Positions 1 through 36,199 of a stretch of 64,000 nucleotides of DNA are shown here, piece by piece (within the stretch, counting starts at the first letter, position 1; each line of letters begins with the position of its first letter). The stretch is from contig CM063504.1 of assembly GCA_032207245.1 (NCBI GenBank), positions 86,008,210 through 86,072,209 of the forward strand, in the 5' to 3' direction. Origin of the DNA: Pardosa pseudoannulata. Its lineage: Eukaryota; Arthropoda; Arachnida; Araneae; Lycosidae. The notes beneath the pieces were generated by a model that was not told the origin of the DNA, did no database searches, and was given only the letters and a program-made list of their open reading frames with translations. The position numbers and the translations under genes were made by a program.

Positions 1-2248
<2,248 letters not shown>

Positions 2249-2905
2249 ATTCTTATTAAGTTGATGGACATTATAAAAACTGACTTTGTTTCTATTTGTA
2301 TTCACTGAAAGTTATATAAATCTACAGGAATCAGATTAACAGTTTACGTGTTTGTTCAAATTCTTCATTCTTATATTAATACTTTACCTTTTTAAAATGC
2401 ATCTTTGTGTATTATGTAAAAGATTACAGAGCATAATTTGCGTTAAATCTACATTTGTTTGATCTACCTCTATTTATCTTACAAAATCACTCATGAATAG
2501 TACGTTGTCTCTCTGAATGACATTTTGTATTAGTGACAAATATAAGGTTTACAATTAAATGATGTGTAAGATATGGATTTACTCATAAAAAATGCTCATT
2601 TATTTTATTAACATAAAAACATTACAAAAGTTTTTATTTTTATATTTGCATCTACAGAAAGCTATTCAAATCAATAGAAACTGCGTTAACAATATGTTTG
2701 TTTCCGTCATTCTTATTAAGTTGACGTGCATCTTAGTAATTGTTAATTTTATTCTATTTATATTCTCAAGAATCTATCCAAATCTACAGAAATTGGGCTA
2801 ACAGTTAAGTTGTTTTCCTGCATTCTTATACCGATACTGTATCTTTTAAAATGTATCTTTTTGTGTTATCTAAACACAGTACAGAGCATAGTTTGCGATG
2901 AATCA
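2249..2905 (+). repeat. Degenerate minisatellite-like array
   Basis: The block ATTCTTATTAAGTTGA recurs at 2249 and 2709, and a longer related block (tattt...atctacagaa...gttaacag...cattctta) occurs near 2292, 2640 and 2757, spaced about 350 and 117 bp. This looks like an old tandem repeat with diverged and lost units. Confidence 0.5.
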
Positions 2906-3225
2906 CATTAACCCTTTTACTCTTTCTCTTTTGCTGCCATGGCCTGAATCACTTGCACGGAAACACAGCAAGTTGAATGAGGAACTAACTGGAACAACTC
3001 CGGAAACTCTTTTAGCCAGCAAGACAGATTTTCACCACTTTGGTCAAACTCCAACACTAAACCTCCTTTCCATGAGTCACGGCTCGATTTCTGTTCGCAC
3101 CCTTTGTAACCCGCACGACAACAATCGACTCGTCCACCCCCTCCCTTATATTCTAAAATTAAATCCTGCCACATACCGAAGCAAATTTTGTCCCACGCGT
3201 CCTCTGGTGAATAACCTTCCGTGAA
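2890..3225. other. Locally GC-richer island, unidentified
   Basis: About 335 bp visibly less AT-rich than its surroundings, open on both strands. It begins near TTAACCCTTTTACTC, which resembles a piggyBac-type end, but no partner end was found. Possibly a transposon fragment; the ORFs match nothing I know. Confidence 0.3.
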
Positions 3226-3454
3226 ATATTTTTAAACGTTGTTGTTTTCTGACAGTCTTTTGTGAGTTTTCGACTCTCCACAAAAAATATTGTATTATTT
3301 TGTCTACAAAGTAAAAATTGCTACAGATGCAATCGCATTGCGATTTGGCTTTTGTGCAGAGGGACAGGAAATTTACTCTGTGTCGACAGTATGACAGAAG
3401 TGGAAAATTTTGTAAGATAGGAAGTTCAATTTGGAATTCTACTTGTTTTGTAAC

Positions 3455-3657
3455 CAGGGCCCGACTTAGCTTGACTGGGGACCGGAACCAAAACCTTTTT
3501 GGCCGCCCCCCAATAAAAGGACACTGTACTGATATTTTCTTTTTAAAAAAAGTTCATTAAAGAAGGAAACGTAAAATAAACATTCTATTCGATTCCCCCC
3601 CCCGTGATGTGGGCACCCGGGTCAACACCCCATATGCCCCTACCTTTGTCGGGTTAT
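3455..3657. mobile_element. Possible hAT-type MITE
   Basis: Left end CAGGGCCCGACTTAGCTTGA resembles the inverse of the right end (…ACCTTTGTCGGGTTATG), sharing a CCCGAC core. The interior is C/G-rich. The target duplication is not convincing. Confidence 0.3.
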
Positions 3658-4894
3658 GTTAATAACACAGTTAAATTGCATGACTAATATATTTTCTAAA
3701 AACTATAAATAAATGATACAAAATAAGTTAATATTCAACAACTAGCCGAAAGGGTAAGATAACTATTTCTCTCCGAAATATTTTCTAAATTCATATCATT
3801 TTTAAGTGCCATTTACTGAATTTTTTTATGGTACAAAGTTCTTATGCAATGTAGAAAAAATTGTATAAATGCAGAGTAAAAACTACGAAAGATGCAATCT
3901 ATGTGATTTGGCTTTTGTGCAAAAAGAACGGAAAATTTATTCTGTCTCGACAGTGTGATGAAAACTCAAAATTGTGAAAGATTAGTGTTTTGAGTCATAC
4001 TGTTATTTGTAAAACAGCTTCATTAATAGATCTGTTAGATATCATTTATAAGAAAATTGAATTACCACGTAGAAATCATAAATCAAGGATTCTAAATAAA
4101 ATATATCCGACTAAAAGAAAGAGGGAAATAATTGCTCGTCTCGGAAATATTTCCTGATTTAAAACTAATTTTAAGAATATTTATTGAAAAACATCATTTT
4201 ATGTAGCACATATAAAGGTTTTATGTACAGTATAAACAAGGATAGTATTTGACATAGTGGATATAGAGATTTATCTTCATTAAACTTCAAAGTATTTTCG
4301 TTTTTCTATTTTTCTCATTGCACGAAGGAAATTAAATGGATGGTTATAATTGTTTTGGACATTTCAACAAAAGTTTTCATTTTCTTCCATAATATTCAGG
4401 AATGATATCCTTTTTTGGAATAGAAAATTTTATATTAATTTTGACGTCATTAAACTCATTTGTAGTTAAGATTTAATAACTCCCCTTATACAAATTAAAC
4501 AAAATTAAGGGCTTTTACTTTCGTACATGATCAATACTAAGAGAAAGTATTATAATTGGGCAAAAACTCGATTATATGTTGATGATATTTTGAACGTGCA
4601 TGTGACTATGTGTTTGTATACGGTAACTCAAAATGCGGCGAACTACTTGAACGAGGTAGTTTTTACACCGGCATTGTAGATCAGTATCAACTTTAGACCC
4701 AATCTTTTAACTGGATGAGACACTTTACCTAAAGTTGCAACAAGTCACGGCTCCCTATCCACTTACGATTCAATATTTTTTTACATCCCTTATAGGTTTT
4801 ACACAGATATTTATTGTTGTTGATGTTGTTTGATGCCACTTGGTGAAATTAAGCATGATTGAGCCATACGCTACTAGTATTAAGGCAACGGGAT

Positions 4895-5190
4895 GCGCCT
4901 TTCGTTTTAACGAACACCTCAAGGGTAAAAGTGCGATTTTTCTCAAGTGGATCCTCCTAATTTTGAAGCAGGGACCAAGCAGAAGACCCATATTCTTAGC
5001 ATGCCACCCCCAGAGTTGTTGATTGAGAACTTGGAGGATATTGTGACCACGAACATATTTTACGTGCCCCAGTCACCTTTAACGAACACGGAGGATCTTA
5101 GGCTAGCTCGGGATCCGAACCAGCAACCCTCGTATTGCAATGCAGTCTGAAAGCAGTGCCTTTACCAACTGAGCTACCGCTGCTGAGATA
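4895..5190 (-). mobile_element. tRNA-derived SINE, family B
   Basis: Read on the minus strand, the head has a box A-like GGTAGCTCAGTTGGTAAAGG and a box B-like GGTTCGGATCC. The body (..GTGGTCACAATATCCTCC..) recurs at 29771-30115 and 51390-51600. Confidence 0.65.
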
Positions 5191-8100
5191 TTTAAATATT
5201 TATATATTTATTTTCATACATTAAAAAACAAACAAAAGCTAAGATTTATTTTAAACAAATAGTTAAAGACATATGCATGTATCGAGGCTGTTTTTATGTT
5301 GTACTATTTATAACTCTTATAGTTGGCTCTTAATATCTTAATAAGGCCGTTTCCTGTCAATAGTATAATAAAGTTATTGTTTAATTCAGATTGATTTTGA
5401 ACATAATTTAGTTTAGATTTTTAGATCAAGTTAATTTGATTTTTACGTCTTTTTTGTGGGAAGTATGCTTACACTCACCACCCATTGGGTGCTGTTAAAA
5501 TATAAGACATTTTATGCTTCTTGTTTCTTTTTATGTTGTACTGTGTAATATTTATAAAGTATATTTTACACATACAATCTAAAAAATAATATGTATCAAA
5601 TGAATGAAATTGAATCAAATAAACGAAGGATTATGTGCAGAAAAGTTTGGCTTTCTAATGACTGCTTTATCCAAAGGTAAGCTTAATTGTTAAAACTATG
5701 GTATGAGGTTTACTTAACTCAAAGTTTCTCTATTAATAAATAATACTCTAGTTGAAGTTTAATTTTGACAGTGCCATATTTTGCTTTCGTGGAATTATTG
5801 AACCAGTAAATATTTTTGATGGGACATAGCTGATTTAACCTCATACTTGATTTTATAAGTTGTAACTGCATTCGTCCAAATCAGTGAATTAGTAGATTCA
5901 CTCTCTCGGTCATTTTCAATGAATTCAGGGGATATTTAAGAGTGCCACTCTAGAACATTTAATTTCATAGCACAATTTTTACCCCATCTGACAGGTAACA
6001 TGAATCTTTAGGGGTATTTTTATCACTGTTTTATATGTTCAAAGTTCTTACTGTTTTCATGGTAACTATTTTGTTATGTACGTATTTTTTTTAAAAATTT
6101 TCGTTCTTATCATACTTCCTTTTTGATTTACCAGGCAGTAACAGACAGTAAAAATTCAGATTGTCCTTTATATTGAGATTGATATATCAGTTATATACTG
6201 ACGAATAGAAGCTATAAAAGTAGATGTTACTACAATTTTAAATAAAAAATTTCAACATTCTACAGCTAACCCTTTTTGTGTTATGCGAAATACATGTCTA
6301 CATGTTCACATACAGACGTACTGTAGAACCTAGACAAAATTCATTCAGGGATGGTCAAAATAAATGTTTAAAGCTTAAAGATGTTTAAAAGTCTCTGTTC
6401 GTATGGACATGAGCCGAAACTAGTCGGGATTCAGGCGTGGTCAAAATGATTTCTGTATTTCTGTTATATTCAAGTATTTCTGTCGAAATCTGAACATTGA
6501 TACTTCTTTCGATTATAATACTTCCCTACTTTTAACAGGGAAGTAAAAATGAAAATTCAAATTTCAGAATGAGAAATAGCAACTATATATTTGTTTATAA
6601 GTAAGTGGAGGATAAATGAAAGGCACTTTCCATTGTTAGTATAATTTTTCATGATACACTTACTACGGTTATTCCATCGTCTTTTTTTATTTATTTATTT
6701 ATTTATTTATTATTTGCTCATTCACTTTATAATCTATGTGGACTTAAGAATTTCGATTAAAATTAGGAATGTAAATATTAAGGTTAAAAATTGGTAAGGC
6801 TTTAAATAGGTAAAAAAAATAATAAAAGTAATTTTTAATCAAAAATAGGCATGTGTTTGGGAGGTAAAAATTTATAATGGTATTAATAATAACAACAATT
6901 ATAATAATAGAAATGCTTTTCAAAAATTTTCGGGAGGGTGAAGGAATGATAGTGATTCATTTGATTCCTATTACTGATTTACGGGAAGAAAAAAAGAAAG
7001 GCTTATTGGAAATTGCTCATAAACAATTATTTTAGTGAGGAGATTTTAGTATGTAAAATTGAAAATTTGTTATTTGAAAAATTCTGTCTTGAAAAAATGT
7101 TTTAATATTGTTCTGATTAATTTTTCTATGGTTATGTAAATTCTTATAAACAAACTACAAGAATGTTAAATAGAATGTATGAAGCATGTCACAAATAATA
7201 TTTAATCAAGAAAATTTTTAACTTTATTACAGTCATATTTTTTATGTGGATCTACGCTATTTCCTTAGTATCAGTGAATCTCCAATCATAAGTATCATAT
7301 GAAAAGATAAAATTAGTACCAGCAGTTAAGTTTATGAATACTTTATTAAGAAATCTGTAGCTGTTAAGCCTGTATACTTGTAAGTTTTTATTCACATGTA
7401 CTAAGTGTCCAAAATTTCTAAAAAGAAAATGTTAGGAAATGTGTAAAATAATTAGGATTTTCAAAATTATATTTAACAATAAAATCAAAGATGAAAATGG
7501 CAACTATCTAATTAAGAAATGATTAACTATGTCATACCACTAGTACCAGTGTTACCCATATTTATAAAATTTCCTTCGCAGTCAAATTAGAATAAAATGC
7601 ATTTAAAAGGAAGATAACACATCACTTAAAAGGTATTGTTGTTTAAAAATGAGATTGCTAGATGGCAGCACTAGCAAATGCTAGGGATTAATAAAATCAT
7701 GGGTATTTAATAATGTTCAGAGTAAGTAAAATATATAAAAACATTAATAATTATTTCTCTTCATGAGTGTTTTAGATAAAACAAATATGATATTCACGAT
7801 TACTTTAAATAAAGGAAAGAAAATGTATAGAATAATATCAATTATCTTTTCAAATTCTGTAACAGAGAAACAAAAGCAAACAATACTTTATTAATGTTTT
7901 CACTCTAAATCTTTCTTAAATTTACACAAATTCATGTAAACAAATTTTATTATATATGATTTAAGTTATTAAAAGACTTAGCGTTTTATACCTTTACCAA
8001 AAACCATGAAATTAGAAGCTTACCATAAATGTTCACTGAAAGTGGAAAATTGCTTTGTAACATTAAATGTGGATAACTATTAAATTGGAAAAAAAAAAAA

Positions 8101-9650
8101 TCTAATGCGTGTGATTCACACTTTCCAAAGCCGGGGTAAGTGCATTTATTAACCAAGTGATAAATGAACTTACTATGAACATTTTAAAAATTGACTTATA
8201 ATTTTTATTTCCTTATTGATCTGGCAATCGCCAATGTTTTTACAATGTCAATATTTGACGGAAATAATTTAGAAATTAGGTACTTCCGCATTTACTACTA
8301 AGATTTTGTGTTTGTCTAGCATGGAAAATGATTGCTTTATATTAAAGTCGTAAACCCCTCCCCCCCTCTCCATCTTTTTTTCTCTTTTTTTTGTGTGTGT
8401 GTGATGGGCAAAAACAACAACAAAAAAAAAATGCTATAGATAAAGTAAGATTGGATTAAGTTCATCACCATACACCAATTTCAAGCAAATCATACTGCGC
8501 CATCATTTGTGCTTTAAAAAGGCACGCCGAAATAGAACACTATATATGCACTTAAACTTGCGAAGTCCGGTTACATCTTTTTCCTTGTTAATTAAAGTCT
8601 TCATGAAAATTTATATTGCAATTTTAGTTTTTTATGAATAAAACATTCTAACATATTATTGAATTTCCGTTTTCTAGCATTTACAAAATGTCAAAAACAT
8701 AAAAACACAAAAAGAAATAAAAAGTATTAGTTTTGTTGTTGTTGTTGTTGACTTATTCCACCCTATCTAGTCGAAAGCTATACCAAGTCCACTAGCCTAA
8801 AAATCATCAAATAATCATAAACTAGAAGAGGACTGAGAAATATGTCCTCCCTGTCGAGACCCGAACAGTTCATGAAATGGTCCGAAGAGGCCTGCACAGA
8901 GTTCCTTTTGTCATGATTAGTTTCGTACTTTACAATAGCCCCCAATGGGAGGTGGCAAGCAGATTTACAATAAAAAAGTGTTAAAAATTCAATTAGTTTC
9001 TAACTTATAAACTCAATGAATATCTTTTCTTAAATCAATATCAATCCCAACCATTCCTAGAAATATATGATCCGTTAAAGGTGTCATTAGTTTTGAAGAA
9101 AATGTAATTTTACGCTGAGAAATGCTGGGAAGATCTGTTGGTACTTGTTTTTAAGACGAATTCCTTCATATTTTTAAAATATATCAGATAGAAACAAATT
9201 TGGGCTGATAATGTAGAAATAATAAAATCGGATCGTAAAGTTTAGAAAATGCAGCTGGAGAAGTTTTGCTTTCAAATGCGGTATTTCATACTGAAAGCAA
9301 ACATAGAGTCAATTCATTTCGTAATCTTTAAAGAACCATAAACTTTTTGGAAATAATATTCAGATTATCTTTCGTCATTCACGATTAATGCGTTCTCTTA
9401 CTTTCTCCAGAGTTAATAGATACTAAGAAAATAAAGAAATGAGAAAATTAAGAAAATTGCAGTGCATCGAGCATGTATATAGTATACTTCTTGTAAATTA
9501 CTTTTACTAAAGAAGTTTGTGCTCTAATTACTCTACTTTTACCTCTTCCCTCATTTTTATAAGAACATCGACACCTATTAGGAGTCATAAGTAGTAAAAC
9601 TTGCTACTTTTTGATATGGTATGGCCGTTCATTGGGTAACAAGTCCTCAG
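5191..9650. other. Gene-free AT-rich stretch
   Basis: Apart from the family D fragment, a TTTA tetranucleotide run (6687-6712) and short homopolymers, I see no coding potential or transposon structure here. Confidence 0.5.
6315..6560 (-). repeat. Dispersed repeat family D, partial copy
   Basis: On the minus strand: a TTACTTCCCTG start, TTCAGATTTCGACAGAAATA, ATTTTGACCACGCCTGAATC and GACTAGTTTCGGC. The same order of blocks is seen in the plus-strand copies at 27336 and 54428. Confidence 0.55.
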
Positions 9651-9659
9651 CTCAATCAT

Positions 9660-9925
9660 CAAATGAGAAATGGGCACGAGATTAGTTAATGGCTAATTCT
9701 GAAGGACTGTACAGATGGAGTACCAGTTTCGTGTTCTGAAAGGCACTCGAAACATCTCCTTGTATACTATATCTGAACTAAAAGACGTTCAGAATATATC
9801 TGTGGGTCTGGATGCCCTCTCGCTAGGAGGTGGTCATGTAGAAGTGAGGTATGGAAATCTAGAGAAAAAATTCCCCGCATCTGAAAAGGATAAAATTGAA
9901 GGGAATCCAGAGTGGCCTTACTAAT
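9660..9925 (+). mobile_element. SINE, family C (body)
   Basis: Shares GAAACATCTCC.TGTATAC, ATATCTGTGG.TCTGGAT and ...AATTGAAGGG with 57030-57235, which has an intact tRNA-like head. The 69-codon ORF inside (from 9715) is an accident of this repeat. Confidence 0.55.
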
Positions 9926-10595
9926 ATCTTGCACCAGTCAGATTAGGGGACCTGTTGAATGTTATATAATCAAATCATTGAAAAGCAAGCTACGTGAGGT
10001 GTTTCAGTTTTCTTATTTGTCTTTATAATATGTTATATATAAGAGGCTACTCTTTACTGATCTAAGTTGAGGCCATATCCGATGTTTCAGTCAGGCTAAG
10101 GTCACAATAAAAGCCACAGAAAATGTATGAAGTTCTACTATCTTAAGTCCTATGTAGTTTTATATATACTCTAAAACTGAACTTCCTATCAGAATTTAAA
10201 TCTTATCTGATATAATAGTTTCCCCTTAAATTATGATCAGAGCTTTTAGGTTCGTATTAGACATTGTAAGTTGTCCTGCATGCTTTAACACAACCCAAAT
10301 AAACTAAACCCTACCGTTCCCAATTAGTTTGAGTGAAAATACAATTATGGGATCTTTGAAGTCTATCAAATATTTAAAATTTTATTTGCAAACGAAGAAA
10401 AGATTTAGAAAAAGTCATATCTTATCTGTAAATAATTAATTTTCAGTTCCCAAACCTTTAAATGCATTTTTCCTCTCTAGTATAGCACTAGTATTTACTG
10501 AATTTTTTTTTAACGATATCAGCATTTTTAGCTGTTATTTTCTCTTTTAACAAGAACGAATAAAAGCACTACACAACTTTTTTTTAAATGTTGAA

Positions 10596-10601
10596 TTTAT
10601 T
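10596..10601 (-). terminator. Candidate poly(A) signal of the tektin gene
   Basis: AATAAA on the minus strand about 220 nt past the stop. Such hexamers are common by chance in AT-rich DNA, so support is weak. Confidence 0.3.
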
Positions 10602-10817
10602 TTTTCTCAGAGTTTAAAACCTATAGACATTATTCTTAGCTTGAGTTTCCATTCAGAAGCGTTTTTTACTATATAACTTCTCTATATTCAGTTTTATCAA
10701 ATCTTAGAGCACATAAACGTTCAACTATTTCATTCGAAAAATTACCCAGGAAATTGGGATAATTTTGCTTTTATCATTAAATAACGATTAAGCTATGTCT
10801 CGGGCATCTCACCAACA

Positions 10818-31614
<20,797 letters not shown>

Positions 31615-32165
31615 TGGTGTTTTTAAGTCTTTCCTTAAATTTTGTTACAGCTTAATGCCTCAGTCGAAACGTTTTGTCATAAAATTGTTTACATTTCTGC
31701 ACTTTCGTATATTAAACACGGTTGCTATGCAACAGAAACTTACAGTTGCAGTGACAAAATACAACTTTCTTTCTTTTAAAAGAAAAAAATTTTAATAAGG
31801 CAGTTAAAACTATTTAAAAATAATATTTGACTATGAAAAAAATATTTCACTGAGAACAAATACTTAAGAAAATATAAATTATCAACTCCTACAAAAATAA
31901 TAATTTTAGAAATTAATCATTTTAGGTTTTAATATTTCAACTTAACTATCTAATATTTATGATAGTGGAAGATATTTTATTTGAAAAACAAATGTACACT
32001 CAAATTAAATTTATTTCAAGCTTGTCTTTCACTGAGCTGAAGGCAGAGCCTCATATTAAACTGAAAGTGTATGTAAATATTTTTCTATGTAATGGACGCA
32101 TGTTAGCCTGCTATTGCGTTGGGAGGAAGTATTAAGTGCGAAACGGTTTTTAAAGAGTATAATAA
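31615..32165. promoter_or_regulatory. Divergent promoter region, tektin / NUBP1-NRBP
   Basis: This is the 551-bp interval between the tektin start codon (minus) and the inferred NUBP1 start codon (plus). Both 5' UTRs and both promoters must start here unless further non-coding exons exist. No clear TATA box stands out from the AT-rich background. A 13-bp palindrome at 31721-31733 is the one strong element. Confidence 0.6.
31721..31733. promoter_or_regulatory. X-box-like palindrome (candidate RFX site)
   Basis: GTTGCTATGCAAC is a perfect GTTGC/GCAAC palindrome with a 3-nt spacer, 107 bp upstream of the tektin ATG. RFX factors bind X-boxes (GTTGCCATGGCAAC-like) close to the start of ciliary genes. 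This copy is one base shorter than the 14-bp ideal and misses the RYYNYYN1-3RRNRAC consensus at one position. Location and target gene make it credible; binding is inferred. Confidence 0.5.
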
Positions 32166-32187
32166 ATGGATGGAAATATCCCACAAC
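32166..32187 (+). CDS. NUBP1: NUBP1 exon 1 (inferred)
   Basis: ATG at 32166 encodes MDGNIPQ and then a single C before gtaagata. Joined to exon 2 it completes His and gives ..IPQHCPG, much like the human start MEEVPHDCPG. The first cysteine then falls at residue 9, one away from the human position. No other ATG with a phase-1 donor stood out between 33.8 and 38.4 kb. RNA evidence would settle it. Confidence 0.65.
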
Positions 32188-35100
32188 GTAAGATAATTTT
32201 TTGTCTGCTTAATTAGACTCATTTGCTTATATTTAAAATTTAGAATAACTGTAAACTTGTGTTTAATTCATAATATCAACCCCTCGATGGCTGCTACATC
32301 AGTAAATGTTGATCAAGAAAGTGATGATAAAACTAAACGTGAAAGCTGTGATGATTCAGAAGATGAAAGCGAAAATTTAGAAGAAAGTCCATGTGGAAGA
32401 TGGTTAAAAAGAAGAGAAGAAGTTCAGCAGCGAGATATACCTGGGATAGATGCTGCATATCTTGCTATGGATACCGAAGAAGGAGTAGAAGTTGTGTGGA
32501 ATGAAGTGAATTTTTCTGAAAGAAAAAATTTTAAATATCAGGAAGGTAAGATAAGGGGGATATTTGATAGTTTGACGCAACTGGATCATCCAAACATCGT
32601 GAAACTTCACAAATATTGGATTGACAAAGATTCTGAAAAACCGAGGGTTATATTTATCACAGAATATATGTCCAGTGGTTCTTTGAAACAGTTTTTGAAG
32701 AAAACAAAAAGAAATGTCATTAAGCTACCTCTCCCATCTTGGAAGAGATGGTGCTCCCAAATTTTATCTGCTCTTAGTTATTTACATTCATGTTCACCTC
32801 CCATTATTCATGGTAATCTAACTTGTGATACTATTTTCATTCAGCATAATGGTTTGATAAAAATTGGATCAGTTGCACCAGATGCCATTCATCATCATGT
32901 TAAGACATATAGGAAAGATCTTACTAATGTGCATTTTATAGCCCCCGAGTATGGATCTAAAGCTTTTTCTTTAGTCACTCCTGCTGTTGACATTTATGCA
33001 TTTGGCATGTGTGCTTTGGAAATGGCTGCATTAGAGATACCACTCAATGGGGAAACTGGTAATCAAGTAACCGAAGATGTTGTAAATAAAACAATAGAAT
33101 CTCTTGAAAATCCCCTACAAAAAGATTTTATTCGGAAATGCTTATTTAAGAATCCTTCTGAGCGGCCTACCGCTAGAGAATTGTTGTTTCATCCAATAAT
33201 TTTTGAAGTTCATCCTCTTAAACTGCTTGCAGCCCATGTAATAATAAATATTGCTTCTTATCAACCAGATCAGTTAACAGATGAAGCTTTACAATTAAAA
33301 TATAATCATCAAAATGATACTTTAGCATTTGTTCCTATGAAAGGCAATAAGGCTGGACCAGAAATTACTCGAACTGATGCTCAAAAATTAGAACTTGAAA
33401 AATTTTTGGATGATGTTAGGAATGGTATTTATCCATTAACAGCGTACGCTGCAACTCACACTCCCATCATCCAGCGAAGAACTTCTTCACCTGAAATGGT
33501 TGATTCTGCCAAATCTACATCTCCGGAAGCTCCTGATATGGAAACACGAAGAATAGTGAATATGATGTGCAATATTAAACCCCAAGAAGAAAGTCAAAAT
33601 TTTGTTATGACAATTCTTTTAAGAATGGACGACAAAATGAATCGACAACTATCTTGTGAAGTGACACAGCAAGATACTCCTTATGAATTGTCTGAAGAGT
33701 TGGTGTTTCATGGGCTTATAAATCATGAAGATCGTGAGATGGTTAGTAATCTTATAGGAGACACTTTAAGTCGACGCCACATTCCTGACCTACCTATACC
33801 TACAGGAATGCCAAATGGAGCTACTGTATAGCTCAACTATTCCATAAACATAAAATTCAGACTAATTTCACAGGAGTATAATATGTTAATATAGCCTTAG
33901 AACCATATTTCAAAATAGAGCAGTTAATTATGTGTACTTACTATCTATCATGTATGTTTTTTTCCTTATGAATATCTTTTAAAGAATATTCTGGAATATG
34001 TCAAAAACCAATCAAACAAACATGTAAATGTGCAGTGAAAGTCAATTTGTTTTGTTCTTGTTGTGTCAAATTATAATATCCAAGAAAATATTTTTCAAAA
34101 AAACATTGTTTCCTTTCCATAAAAGTTTTATTTACTTAAGCTTGGAAATAGCCATGCTGTTTTATTAAAATTTGTTGTGAAGTATTTCTTCATGCAATGT
34201 CCTTTAATTATGTTCTCTTTAGGCAAGTTTTTAAAAATGTCTATATGAAAAACTTGATATGGGTACAAAATTTTTTTTATCAAGACTGAGAATTGACTTC
34301 TTTGTCATTATGTTACTGTCTCTTTGTTTTATTAAGGATACAATTTTTAAAAGAAAAATGTGTTTAAAGAATGGTTTGTTGAAAAAATATTTCATCTTGG
34401 GTTCTCAAATTTATTTTATTTACCAGGTTGAGTTATATTTACTTTTACTGATATCCCAAGGTTTATGTTAAACACATTTTATTATTCTTTTGATACTCAT
34501 TATAATTCAGACTAAAAGTAATTAATGTTCATAGTGATTTTTTTTATGACATTCTCCTGTAATATTTCATCTATTAACAATGCCTTTATCATTTTCCAAT
34601 AAATTTTAAACCCTAATGTCATCAATGTTAAAAATATTTTTAAAATTGTTTTAATTAACTTTCTTTTTAGTTGAAGTAAAATAATTTAATGTATAGCAAT
34701 TTTTTACCAATATTCAATACATTTTTCTCTTTGAAAATATACTTCATTATTTATTATACTACTAACTACACTGCCTTTTTGAGATCATAATTTTGTAGAT
34801 TTTATTTAAATTTATTGTTTAATAGAGGGCTCAGTCAGAGATATACTTCCTGACGACGTATGTTTCTCTGTTTAAAATTTTAACTTGCAATTAAATGGTT
34901 TTATACATGGTTTTCAAATTGTATATGACTTGTCTGTGTGGTTTATTTTAAGGCATCTTTTGGGTAATGTTTGTTTCTGAGAGCATATTTTGTTTTTTGC
35001 TTCAATATTTTCTCCTTCTGAGCAATTACTGAATTGGATTGTTCGTATAATTATATATGTTCCTGGGGAGCATTACTGCAGTGGTTCAGCTTTTATAGAA

Positions 35101-36131
35101 TATAAATGGAAACAACTTTTGTAAATTTGTACATTATATGTATCTATTGTTTATACATAATATTAAACTCATTTGTGTATATGTACATATTTTTTGGAAA
35201 CTACTCTAAAAAAATAGTTTAAAAGGGGTACACACTGAATTGGGTTTTGTAATTGACATACTACTATTTATTTTTTTTTAACAAAACAACTCTCTTTTTA
35301 TTTTCAATGGCTATAACTATGACTAATTTCATTGTTCAGCCAGATTTTTGTTTTTTCAATCACGCAAAGTATTATTGTATGCTGCATAATTTAAATCTTA
35401 AGTCATCTAATGGGTGATTTAAAAATTTTCAATTTTGTACAAATGTATTATTTAAACAATTTGTATTTAAAAAATCCTATTATTATTCCTGAATATTATA
35501 ATTTATCAACAATAATTAAAATTTTCTTCCCAATTATATAGCTTTAGCAACATTTTTCTTACAGTTTTCATCTTGCATTTTATTTAAAAATATATTTGAT
35601 ATAAATAGCATTAGACTATAACTACCTTTAATGCTCTTTATATAACTGCAGCCTTATGTATTCAGCTATTAATGTTTCCGTGTCTAAATTTAGACTTGTT
35701 GCTATGCTTTATGTTGATGCAAATGTATTTTGTATATATAAGGAAGATGTTAATAAAATATTGTCAAATATTAATTTTGAGTTAATCTTGCTAATTATTT
35801 TAAACCCTGACTTTTTTTTTCATAATTTGAATAACAAACACATTAAAATTACATGCTATTATAATTTTCATTCATAAGATTATTTTTAAAGTGGTAATTT
35901 GTTATGAGTGAAATTAAGCATTCAGTAGAATTGTTGTCTTATTAGTAGAGAATGTTAGATCAAATGTCATATACACATTTCATGCGCCAAAGTAGTAGTA
36001 GGAAATATTTTAGCTCTTTTACAGATTATTCACAAAAAAAATAAATAGTTTTTGCAAATAAAGCAAAGATGAAGTAGTGCAATATATATAAATATATATA
36101 TATATTATATATATTATATATATATATATAC

Positions 36132-36199
<68 letters not shown>

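Noticed and set aside
2898..3224. 108-codon ORF and an 85-codon antisense ORF
   Set aside because: No family resemblance, open on both strands because the island is less AT-rich; treated as unidentified repeat DNA.
4840..5150. Overlapping ORFs of 60-67 codons
   Set aside because: They fall in a family B SINE copy.
9715..9924. 69-codon ORF with a protein-like composition
   Set aside because: It lies within a family C SINE; the same sequence at 57.1 kb is not open.
32404..32610. 68-codon minus-strand ORF
   Set aside because: Antisense shadow of NRBP.
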